This document shows positions 16,904 through 27,200 of a stretch of DNA of 32,745 nt, piece by piece (position 1 is the stretch's first letter; each line of letters starts with the position of its first letter). The stretch spans positions 1-32,745 of the forward strand of contig CAJJBF010000017.1 of assembly GCA_905182375.1 (NCBI GenBank), given 5' to 3'. The notes below the pieces were generated by a model. That model was not told the DNA's origin and ran no database searches. It saw nothing but the letters and a program-made list of their open reading frames with translations. Source of the stretch: Flammeovirgaceae bacterium UBA4465. GTDB taxonomy: Bacteria; Bacteroidota; Bacteroidia; Cytophagales; Cyclobacteriaceae. The translations under genes and the position numbers were made by a program.

Positions 16904-17095
16904 TATTTGAGAGCTCTCAGAGAATTTTCGATTAGTTAGATTGTGATTTTAAAGACGGTTTAAATTAAAAATTCCTCATTCCTCTCAATGCATTATTTAA
17001 CGAGACGAAATATTTTAGATTATTATTCTTGGGATAACTTAGCCTACGAATGAATCAGGAACTTAAACTTGTAAAAACACTTATATTTTTTATAA

Positions 17096-19147
17096 ATGGC
17101 TAAAAGTTGCTTTTTAATACTGTTATTGCTGGTTATTTCTCTAGAAATATCAGCACAATGGCATCCTGATCAAATTGAGATCATTCGAGATCAGTGGGGA
17201 GTACCTCATATTTATGCAGCTACCGATGCTCAGGTATCTTATGGATTGGCTTGGGCACATGCCGAAGATGATTTTGGAACTATCCAAACCACTTTATTGG
17301 CTGCCAAAGGTATGTTGGGTTTACATTTGGGGAAGGACGGTGCGATCGCAGATTATGTGGTAGGCTTGCTTCGAACCAAAGAAATAGTCGCAGGACATCT
17401 GGATGAAGTTGCTCCAGATTTTCTAAATATTGTGAAGGGTTATCTGGCGGGCCTTAATGCTTATGCTCAACATCATCCTCAAGAAGTTTTTGTTAAAAAA
17501 TCTTTTCCCATCACAGTTGAAGATGTGTTTCAAGCGTATGTCCTTCAGTTGGCAGTTATGGATGGTGCAGATGGGGTCATTGGAGGCTTGATTAAGGGCG
17601 ATATTGACCATGGGGCGTTGATTGGTATTGGTTCCAATGCTTTTGTATTCAATCGAAAGAAAACAGGAAGTGACCATGTCATGTTAGCGGTAAATGCCCA
17701 CCAGCCTTTAGAGGGTCCGGCCGCGTGGTATGAAGCCCACTTGGTGAGCGAGGAGGGCTGGAATGCAATGGGGGGTCTCTTTCCTGGGGGGCCGGTCATA
17801 TTTCATGGAACCAATGAACATTTGGGTTGGGCACATACAGTAAATCACCCCGATAAAATTGACATATTTGAATTGGAAATAGATCCTCAAAATGAACGTA
17901 GATATCGGATGGATTCAACTTGGCATATCTTAGAAAAGCGGAAGATAGCCCTTCGAATCAGCATTTTTATGGGTTTAAAAATCAGGGTAAAGAAAGCCGC
18001 TTATTATTCAAAATATGGTCCAGTCATCAAAAATGATAAGGGTTATTTCGCCTTTAAAATGTCTGTTTTTGATGAAATAAGAGCGATAGAGCAGTGGTAC
18101 AATATGAATAAAGCACAAAATTTAAATGAATTTAAACAAGCTTTAGAAATGGTAGCTATTCCAAGTTTCAACATCATGTATGCGGATAGATATGACAATA
18201 TATTTTATGTAAGTAATGGTAAGATTCCTTTTCGGGATTCGAAATTTGATTGGAAAAAGACCTTGCCTGGGAACACGTTTAGAACCCTCACCGATGACTA
18301 TCATAAATTTGAAGACTTGCCTCAGTTGACAAATCCCTCATCGGGTTATTTATTCAATACCAATAATTCGGCCTACAGTGCCAGTGCTGCAAGGGACAAT
18401 TTGAGTTTTGATGATTTTGATTCCACCATGGGCTATCAATTGCATGAGAACAATAGAAGTATTCGCTTTATGCAACTCATGGAGGAATATGATACGATTA
18501 CATGGGAAAATTTTTTATCTATTAAATATGATGCGAGATTGCCTGATTCCCTCTATTATAATATCAATGTAAATGCAGTATTCCGTATGGACCCCTTACT
18601 GGCTGGAAAGGCGGCTCCAACTGTTCGTATTTTACAAAAATGGAATCGCAGTGGTGAATTAAATGAAATAGGAGCAGCGCATTTCAATGAATTTTATTTT
18701 CATCTCATGAGCAAGAAAAAGTGGATTGATGTGGATGAGGTGAAAGCAGTGCAAATGATAGAATCGCTACATTATGCTCATGAAAAATTATTGAATAATT
18801 TTGGAAAAATTGAGGTCACCTTGGGTGAGTATCAGTTTTTAGTTCGAGGGGATAAGACATTACCCATGCGAGGATTAGGAGATGTCTTGGCAGCTATGTA
18901 CAGTAGACCTCACAAGGAAGGGAAAGTAAAAGGGGTGGCGGGAGACTCCTATATTATGTTGGTGCGTTATCCGAGTAAAGGACTTCCCATTATTGAAACG
19001 GTCAACAGCTATGGCGCCTCAAACCGGCCCGAAAGTCCACATTATGCGGATCAAATGGATATGTTTGTGAATCAAGAGCGAAAGCAGATGACCCTAGATA
19101 TTGATTTAGTTCGCAATCAGGCGAAACGGATATATCATCCTAAATGA
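17096..19147 (+). CDS. Penicillin acylase-family Ntn hydrolase (secreted)
   Basis: A 683-residue protein with a signal peptide (hydrophobic 5-18, cleavage near SA-QW at 20/21). The family N-terminus IEIIRDQWGVPHIYA is followed by GLAWAHAEDDF. The autocatalytic Gly179-Ser180 pair is in GIGSNAFVF; Ser180 would become the N-terminal nucleophile of the beta chain. Later landmarks are AVNAHQP, FPGGPVIFHGTNEHLGWAHTVN and GAAHFNEFYF. Known relatives hydrolyse amides such as penicillins, N-acyl-homoserine lactones or cyclic lipopeptides in the periplasm. The C-terminal half, with GDSYIMLVRYP and NSYGASNRPESPHYADQM, fits the 'acylase' subgroup. Substrate unknown. The gene is open throughout and leads the plus-strand block; no promoter box was recognised. 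Confidence 0.9.
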   Translation: MAKSCFLILLLLVISLEISAQWHPDQIEIIRDQWGVPHIYAATDAQVSYGLAWAHAEDDFGTIQTTLLAAKGMLGLHLGKDGAIADYVVGLLRTKEIVAGHLDEVAPDFLNIVKGYLAGLNAYAQHHPQEVFVKKSFPITVEDVFQAYVLQLAVMDGADGVIGGLIKGDIDHGALIGIGSNAFVFNRKKTGSDHVMLAVNAHQPLEGPAAWYEAHLVSEEGWNAMGGLFPGGPVIFHGTNEHLGWAHTVNHPDKIDIFELEIDPQNERRYRMDSTWHILEKRKIALRISIFMGLKIRVKKAAYYSKYGPVIKNDKGYFAFKMSVFDEIRAIEQWYNMNKAQNLNEFKQALEMVAIPSFNIMYADRYDNIFYVSNGKIPFRDSKFDWKKTLPGNTFRTLTDDYHKFEDLPQLTNPSSGYLFNTNNSAYSASAARDNLSFDDFDSTMGYQLHENNRSIRFMQLMEEYDTITWENFLSIKYDARLPDSLYYNINVNAVFRMDPLLAGKAAPTVRILQKWNRSGELNEIGAAHFNEFYFHLMSKKKWIDVDEVKAVQMIESLHYAHEKLLNNFGKIEVTLGEYQFLVRGDKTLPMRGLGDVLAAMYSRPHKEGKVKGVAGDSYIMLVRYPSKGLPIIETVNSYGASNRPESPHYADQMDMFVNQERKQMTLDIDLVRNQAKRIYHPK

Positions 19148-19329
19148 GGTTTTATTAATATCTCTAGAATAATATGCGGATACCCATTAATTTCGTTTGG
19201 TTTTAAGACTTTAGTAGGGTCTTAAATTTTCCTAGATTTAATTGTAATTTTTTAATCACTTTTTTATTAATCACTAGGCCACGGTGTTTTAAACAAGTGA
19301 TTTTAGACTTATCTTAATTTACAATACTT

Positions 19330-22300
19330 ATGCGTACTTTTTTAAATAGACTAAAGATTTGTTTTTTGTTTTTTTTAGTTGCCTGTCAGACAGATCAAAT
19401 TAATCAGGTGACCGAGCCTTTATTAGTTGTTCGGGAGGCGCCTACAAGTAGTTTTTTAAAAGCAAAAGAGATCACTGAAACCACGCCCATTCAATTGGCT
19501 GAAGGCTTGCGTATAAACCTTTGGGCTACAGATTCTTTGGCACCTGATCCCATCGCTATGTCCATAGATGATTCGGGTAATGTCTTTCTGACAAGAACCA
19601 ATCGACAGAAAAACTCGGAATTTGATATCAGAGGACATGAAGATTGGATGACCAGATCGATTGCCTTAAAATCGGTTGAGGAACGTCGGAATTTATTAAA
19701 AGATATATTTGCTACTGAAAAAAGTGAGGAAAATAGTTGGTTAAAGGATCTCAATTCAGATAGGGTTCATGATTGGAGAGATTTAGCAGTAGAACGAGAC
19801 GAAGTTTGGAAATTGCAGGATCTTGATGGAGATGGTATGGCCGAGGTATCTACTCGTGTATTGAATGATTTCCACAATGAAATCACCGATGTAGCAGGTG
19901 CTTTGTTGGTGCGAGACCAAGATATGTTTGTGGGTATTGGTCCAGACATGTGGCGGTTGAAAGACGAAGATCAGGATGGTTATTATGAATCGAAAGAATC
20001 GATCAATACAGGTTTTGCGGTTCACATTGGCTTCAGTGGACATGGGATGTCGGGTGCCATAGAAGGACCCGATGGGAAAATTTATTGGGGGATAGGTGAT
20101 ATTGGAGCCAATCTTACAGATAAAGAAGGAAAAAATCATTTCTATCCCAATCAAGGAGTTTTGGTGAGATCTAATCCGGACGGATCGGACTTTGAAGTGT
20201 TTGCTGCAGGGTTGCGAAATACCCATGAATTTGCCTTTGATGAATATGGAAATATCATCGGTCAAGATAATGATGGCGATCATGAAGGTGAAAGTGAAAG
20301 ACTGGTTCATATCGTAGAAGGTTCAGATACCGGCTGGAGATCCAACTGGCAATACGGTAAATACACGGATCCTAAAAACAATGGCTATAATGTATGGATG
20401 GATGAGGTGCTTTACAAGCCGCGCTGGGAGGGACAACCTGCCTATATGCTCCCCCCAATAATGAATTATCACAATGGCCCAACGGGGTTTACCTATAATC
20501 CTGGAACCGCGTTAGGTAAAAAATGGAAAAATCATTTTTTTGTGAGTGAATTTGTTGGCAATCCTTCTAGATCTCATATTTGGGGATTTACTTTGAAGCG
20601 CAAAGGATTTTCATTTGAGTTGGAAAAAGAGACCGATGTGATCAGTGGATTGCTCCCCACAGGTATTCGGTTTGGTCCTGATGGTGCCTTGTATTTTGCG
20701 GATTGGATCAATGGGTGGGGAACCAAAAATTACGGCCGAGTGTGGCGATTGGATGTGACAGAAGACGAAAATGATCTTCAAGCTGAGCGTCTTGAGACCA
20801 AAGCACTGATGGAAATGGATTATCAAAAGGCTGACGCCTCCAAGCTCTTTGAATTATTGAATTATGCGGATATGCGGATTCGTCAAAAAGCACAGTTTGC
20901 ATTGGTTGAAAAAGGAGATTCTGAAAATTTAGAAAAAGCCATTGCTCAGCAAGAGCATCAATTGATGCGGATTCATGGTATATGGGGCTTGGGTCAATTG
21001 ATGGCTCAAGGCAGTGACCACGGTCCAGTATTGATGAGTTATTTATCCGATGAAGATGCTGAAATCATGGCACAGACGGCAAAAGTATTGGGAGATGTCA
21101 AATATGCTGCTGCCGGACCTCAATTCATCGCTTTATTGGAAAATGAACATCCTCGTGTTCAATTTTATGCTGCCCAAGCGTTAGGCAGAATAAAAGACCA
21201 AACGGCTGTGAGTGGTTTGCTTCAAATGCTCGTTGAAAATAAAGATCAGGACGTATATTTAAGACATGTGGCTGTATTGGCATTGAGCCGAATAGGCGTA
21301 GAGCAACCTATTCTTGATCTAGTGGACAGTCCAAATAAATCTTTGAGATTAGCAGCAGTATTGGTCATGCGAAGATGGTCGCATCCAGATTTAAAATATT
21401 TTTTGACAGATGAAGATGAATATATTGTACTGGAAGCTGCCAGGGCCATCAATGACGATTGGTCGGTGGAAGAAGCGTTACCTGATTTGGCTTCATTACT
21501 TAAAAACACTCAATTACAATCCGAAGCATTGGGAAGAAGGGTGATCAATGCTGCTTCAAGATTGGGGAGTCCAGAAACGTTGGCATGGCTAGTTCAATTT
21601 GCTCAAAGTGATGAAATTCCTTTGGTACTGAAAGTGGAGGCGATTAATGCCTTGAGCCATTGGGCTGAGCCTTCTTTATTGGATCGGGTTGATGGACGCT
21701 TCAGAGGCCCTCAAAAGAGAGATGGAGAATTACTAAAGCGTCATTTGAAGCCAATGGTTAGCCCGTTTAAATATCGAAAATGAGATGCAGGTGAAAGTAG
21801 CTTTGGTAGGTATGTTTGCTCAAGTTGGTGAGCGGCCGGCATCACAGAAAATCGTTGAGTTATTAGAAAATAATGAGGGCGCACAGGTCCGCGCGACGGC
21901 CCTACTGGCCCTTGGTCAATTAGATTATGAGCATCTCGATCAAATGGTGATGCTAGGAATGAGAGATAAATCATCTGTAGTACGTACGGAGGCCATTGGA
22001 CTTTTGACTGAAGTGTCCCTCGATAAGGAGAAATTTGATGATACCATGAGAGCCGTTCTTGGCGAGGGTTCCGTTTCAGAACAGCAAAAATTATTGAAGG
22101 TATTAGGGCAGCTGGATACGCTACTTACGCAAGGACTGATCGAGAAATTAATAGTAAGAATGGGTAATAATAATTTAGATCCCAACCTACACCTTGACTT
22201 GAGTGAAGCTATTGCACGAACGCATTCTGAATATCTAGGCATTCAATTGGCCGCTTTAGTAACTGATAAGTCTTCGGATTTTGATGAGGTCATGTATGGT

Positions 22301-22720
22301 GGGAGCATAGAAAACGGTCGAAATTATTTCTACGAGGGCAGTGCTGGGCAATGTGTGAGATGTCATGGTGTGGAAAAGGGTTCTGTGGGTGTAGGGCCTA
22401 ATTTACGTGAAATTGGAGGTCTATTGACGCGTAAACAATTGCTAGAAGCGTTGGTTAAGCCAAGTAAGCGGCTGGCTCCAGGTTATGGCGTTGTAACTCT
22501 TACCCTAAAAGGGGGTCAAGTAGTGGCCGGTATTTTAATGGAAGAAAACGATGAAGAGCTCATCTTAAAAACAACGGAAGCCGAACCTATGGATATTCCT
22601 TTGGAAAGAATCCAAACTCGTACTAATTCGCCTTCAAGTATGCCTCCGATGGGACAGATTCTGACTAAAAGAGAGCTTCGGGATGTTATTGCATTTTTGG
22701 CGAGCTTACAAGGGGACTAA
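19330..22720 (+). CDS. Giant PVC-type dehydrogenase-cytochrome c lipoprotein (beta-propeller, HEAT, CxxCH), one frameshift
   Basis: Two frames join into a protein of about 1130 residues. Frame 1 starts at 19330 with a lipoprotein signal (FFLVACQT; Cys19), then a sorbosone/PVC-type dehydrogenase beta-propeller (DPIAMSIDDSGNVFLTR, WKLQDLDGDGMAEV, LRNTHEFAFDEYGNI, GPDGALYFADWI), then HEAT repeats from about residue 500. The frame ends at a TGA at 21781-21783. Frame 2 continues NIENEMQVKVALVGMF with more HEAT repeats, then a cytochrome c domain with CVRCH (22352-22366), GVGPNL and a candidate axial Met in SSMPPMG. The shift is one base near 21765-21780; the annotated ATG at 21785, one base after the stop, also permits a coupled two-protein arrangement. 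Related proteins are abundant in Planctomycetes and Bacteroidota and are thought to oxidise sugars or alcohols outside the cytoplasm. Substrate unknown. Confidence 0.85.
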
Positions 22721-23066
22721 ATAAGGAGATTTAAGTAATTATTATCTATTAATTATTTTTAGTAATCTGCTTGTTTGGTTATCTCATTGATAACTCCGCT
22801 GATAGCTATTTTAATTAAAATCGGCTACCATTTAGATATATTTTATAATTTAGTAGTTGTACTTTCCAACATGTCAGGGGACTAACATTCTTTTACGTCC
22901 GCTTATGCTGGATGGTTATTAGAGATAACTTTTCATGAATTCAAATCATTTATTGGTTTTTTATCGTACATTTTTGAAGGATCTTATGATCTTCAAATTT
23001 TCCTATCAATTAATTAATTTTACTAGTAGGTCCTAATTAAGAAATTTTAGTTAACAATATTGAAGT
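22721..23066. other. Intergenic region of about 345 bp
   Basis: Very AT-rich with no convincing ORF. A weak hairpin (TTGAA-G-GATC, loop TTAT, GATC-TTCAA; 22974-22996) with one bulged base is followed by ATTTTCC and could end transcription from the upstream gene. No exact TAnnTTTG box was seen before the oxidoreductase gene. Confidence 0.4.
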
Positions 23067-24185
23067 ATGAGAAAGCATAGGGTAGTCTTGGTCGGTCTTG
23101 GTTTTGGAGTAGAATTTATTCCCATATATCAGCAGCATCCAGCTGTCGATCTCTATGGTATCTGCCGTAGAAATAAGTCTGAACTCAAGGTTATCGGGGA
23201 TCATTTCAATATTGAAAATCGGTACGATGATTATCAAGAGATTTTGAAGGACCCCTTGGTAGATTTTGTTCACATCAATTCACCCATTGGTGACCATGGC
23301 TGGATGTCTATTGAAGCATTGAAATCTGGCAAGCATGTGATTTGTACGGTTCCCATGGCCACTGCGATCGCTGAATGTGAAGAGATCGTCTCATTGGTTA
23401 AAACCACAGGGCTCAAATACATGATGGCCGAAACAGTGGTCTATAGTAGGGAATTTCTTTTCATCAAGGAAATGTACGAGCGTGGCGATCTTGGAGATAT
23501 TCAGTTTATGAAGGCCTCACACCCACAAGATATGGAAGGTTGGCCGGATTATTGGAAAAAAATGATACCCATGCATTATGCGACCCATGTGGTTTCCCCA
23601 GTATTGGGTTTGGTAAATGGTTGTGCCGAGTACGTATCATGCTTCGGTTCGGGTAGCGTAAATGAAGAAATCAGGCAGCTCTCTGGTAATCCTTTTGCGG
23701 TTGAATCTTGTCATATCAAAATCAAAGAGATGGACCTTTCAGCTCAAGTATGGCGGTTTTTGTATGATACGGCACGACAGTATAGAGAATCTTTTGATGT
23801 TTATGGTACAAAACAATCATTCGAATGGGGCTTAGTTGAGGGCGATGAACATGTTATTCACACGGCTAAAAAAGCTGAAAATGAAATCCCCTCACGTATC
23901 AATATTCCTGATTTCGCGCATTTATTACCCCCAGAAATCAGACCTTTTACTAAAACTATTCAAGATGATAAGCATCTTTCTTTTCTGCAAGGGGGAGGAC
24001 ATGGCGGATCACATCCCCACATGGTTCATGAGTTTGTCACGGCATTGGCAGAAGATCGCGAACCTTGGCCCAATGCTGGAAAAAGTGCCAATTGGACGTG
24101 TGTAGGTATATGCGCTCATGAATCTGCGATGAAAGGAGGCGAAAGAGTAAGACTTCCAGAATTCACCATCGAGGCAAAAGGTTGA
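23067..24185 (+). CDS. Gfo/Idh/MocA family oxidoreductase, atypical (EKP lysine absent)
   Basis: A 372-residue Gfo/Idh/MocA-type protein. It starts with VVLVGLGFGVEFIPIYQQHP (Rossmann nucleotide site, GLGFG), then VDLYGICRRNK, VDFVHINSPIGDHG and GKHVICTVPMA. Most family members have E-K-P in the last motif, with the Lys acting in catalysis; here the positions read T-V-P. The C-terminal half, with MAETVVYSREFLF and HPQDMEGWPDYWKKM plus HYATHVVSP, GGGHGGSHPHMVHEFV and EPWPNAGKSANWTCVGICAHES, is typical of the sugar-modifying branch and keeps His residues that could act in catalysis. It has no signal peptide, so is cytoplasmic as drawn. It sits between the two giant dehydrogenase-cytochrome genes, suggesting a role in the same catabolic process. 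Confidence 0.87.
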   Translation: MRKHRVVLVGLGFGVEFIPIYQQHPAVDLYGICRRNKSELKVIGDHFNIENRYDDYQEILKDPLVDFVHINSPIGDHGWMSIEALKSGKHVICTVPMATAIAECEEIVSLVKTTGLKYMMAETVVYSREFLFIKEMYERGDLGDIQFMKASHPQDMEGWPDYWKKMIPMHYATHVVSPVLGLVNGCAEYVSCFGSGSVNEEIRQLSGNPFAVESCHIKIKEMDLSAQVWRFLYDTARQYRESFDVYGTKQSFEWGLVEGDEHVIHTAKKAENEIPSRINIPDFAHLLPPEIRPFTKTIQDDKHLSFLQGGGHGGSHPHMVHEFVTALAEDREPWPNAGKSANWTCVGICAHESAMKGGERVRLPEFTIEAKG

Positions 24186-24243
24186 TCGCTCATTAGTGTT
24201 CTTTTGATGAATAATGAGGTGGGGCTTTAATATTTGGATCAAT

Positions 24244-24249
24244 AGGAGG
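24244..24249 (+). promoter_or_regulatory. Shine-Dalgarno-like AGGAGG deciding the start of the DUF6807 fusion gene
   Basis: AGGAGG lies one base before ATG 24251 and four bases before ATG 24254, an unusual full match for a Bacteroidota gene. It supports a start here, before the lipoprotein signal AAVMVTLFSCQK, although a TAG follows at 24281. Confidence 0.45.
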
Positions 24250-24250
24250 C

Positions 24251-27200
24251 ATGATGAAAGCTTTGATAAATAATTATTTTTAGATTGCAGCGGTTATGGT
24301 TACTCTTTTTTCTTGTCAAAAAAATAAGGAATCAATTTATGGAGCCTCGGGTGAAGTCAATCTCCATATTATAGAAAATTAGGAATTAAGAATCATCGAA
24401 ATATACAGAAAAGGGGCTAATCACCTATTTTGACCTAGCACACCAGATCCAAATATTGGCCTTATATTCACCCAATTATTTCGCCGGATGGTAAGGGTGT
24501 TTTGACGGAATATAGCCTCTCTCACCATCCATATCAAACGGATTATAATGGTTTTTATCCGAGTCAACGGAGACAATGCACTGGTTCCAACGGACAGTCT
24601 TTCGACCTGGTTTTACCATCGGTCTTTCTTGCCGGCTAAGGAGGGTCAAGATAAGTTAGCTAGGTCTCCTGAGAAAATCAATTTAATCAAAAAGGGTGTC
24701 GGAAGGGATTATTTTCATAATGTAGGGGGGCAATATTGGCAATTGGATTCCGCCACCGTATTAAAAGCCAGTGGAGATCACATTTCTTGGCAAACGGTAT
24801 ACAACATGTTGGATGATCAGGGAAATAAACTCATGATTGAAACGCAAAGGTGGTCCATGCACATAGTTGATGGGCAATACATTATAGACCAGGAGTGGTT
24901 CGGTGATGCTGTTGAGGAAGTAGTCATCAATGAGTTTGGATACGGAGGGATGTTTTTACGTATGCCATGGCAGGAAGGGATGCCAGCCGAAGTGATCAAT
25001 GCTTCTAGACAAAAAAATCAAGCCGCTGAAGGTCAGAAATCCATATGGTTGGATGTAGCCATGCAGGTAAAAGGTAGAGAGGATAAGGTACATGTGGCCA
25101 TTTTGGATCATCCCAATAATGCAGGATCTCCGACCGCTTGGCGCGTGGATCAACAATTTGGCGTAGGTCCAAGTCGCGGGATCAATGGAGATTGGCAGAT
25201 TGCCAAGGGTACGACGGAGCTCATTCAGCATCGGTTAGTCATCTCTACGGGCACGCTCAATGGTATTGAGCTTACAGAACATTGGGTACAATGGGGTGGA
25301 AATGCGTATCCTTATGCAACACAGCTATGGGATATGGCGCGAGAGGAAGCCTACAAAGAAAAGTTTTTAAATCCCAGTGAAGCGGTGGCTGCCATGACGT
25401 TAAATGAAGACTTTAAGGTCAATGTATTTGCTTCCGAGCCCATGATTACCCAGCCCATGGCTTTTTGTTGGGATGATCGAGGTCGCATGTGGATTGCTGA
25501 AAATAGAGATTATGAAAGTAGGGGCCATGGCTTTTCGAATTCTGGAGATAGTAGAATATTAATTTTAGAAGACGTTGATAAAGATGGTGTTGTGGATGAT
25601 GTCAAAGTATTCCTAGAAGGCATAGCTTTTCCTTCGGCCATCGCAGTTGGCTTTGATGGATTGTTCCTGGGTGCTCCGCCCAATTTGTTATTTGTACCAG
25701 ATGCCGATGGTGATGATAAAGCAGACAAAGATGAAATAGAAATATTATTGACCGGTTGGGGTATCAGAGACCGTCATGAAACCATCAACAGCTTGCATTG
25801 GGGTCCAGATGGTTGGCTTTATGGATTAGAGGGTTTTGCCACCCCCTCCAAAATCAGAAAACCCAATAAAAACACCAAGCTATATGGCCATCAAGAATCT
25901 TTTCCAGAAGGTTTATTGGAGGAAAAAGGGGTCGATGTGAATGGTGGCGTATGGAAATACCACCCGATCAAGAAACGCTTTGAAGTGGTTGCTCATGGGT
26001 TCAGTAACCCTTGGGGGATAGATCACGATGCTAAGGGCCAGCTTTTCATCAGTGCGTGTGTGATACCCCATTTGTTTCATGTGGTGCCTGGAGGTATTTA
26101 TCATCGACAAGGAGGACAACATTTCAATCCTTACGTATATGAAGATATTAAAACCATTGTTGATCATCGGCACAGAAGTGCCCATGGAGGTGCTCGAATA
26201 TATCAATCCGATGCTTTTCCTAGTGGGCACCAAGGCCAAATTTTCATGGCTAACATCCATGAGCATGCCATTCTCTCAGATGAGCTGAAAGCCGTGGGCT
26301 CCGGATTTACTGCTTCTCATAAGGAAGATTTTTTGTCTGCCAACAATGCTCAATGGATTGGGTTTAGCTTGGAAATTGGCCCTGAAGGAGGACTTTATGC
26401 CCTCGATTGGCATGATGCAGATATTTGTGGACAGGAGGTCATGCATAAGGAGACCGGAAGGGTTTTTAGGATTATGCCCAAGCAGTCATTAGCCAAAGAT
26501 TGGGAGGGGCGCTATGAGGATCTCCGAAAATTATCAGATTTCGAATTGGTCAATTTACAGCTCAGTGAAAGTGATTGGCATGCTCGGCGCGCCCGAGTAA
26601 TTCTTCAAGGAAGGGCTGTTTATCAGTCTATTTCCCAAGAGGCTCAAGCCCGCTTACAAGCTATATTTGTCAGCAAGGGCGATGCGAATCATCGGTTGAG
26701 AGCATTTTGGACCCAATCGATTGTGGGTGCGGCTACAGAACATAATCTAATGGCAGCCCTTGAGGATTCGGATGAATATGTAAGGGCGTGGGCCATTCAA
26801 TTTCTATGTGAAGAACCGCCGAGTCCAGAAGTAGTCACGCGACTGGTCAAGATGACTAATGATCCATCAGCTGTGGTGCGGTTATATTTGGCTGCAGCCA
26901 TGCAAAGAATTGAGCCCACCCTTCCGGAAACCTTTCAAAGAAATGATCCATCCAGGGCCCAAGCACAACATCCCCAAGATGATCTAGAAGGGCGTTAACA
27001 GTTTCAGGTTCATTGACCACATCGGCTAATATCGGTTCTTGGCCATAAATGTCCGCTGCCAAGCTATAGGGGGCAGATAACTGCAGAAGCGGCGCAATAC
27101 CCGTGAGCTCTTGTGTTGCGCTCAATATACGATCGATAGCGGCCGGAACACCCGTTGTGAAATCTGGAGTTCCAAGCTTTCTCCAATTCGCCTTGTCAAT

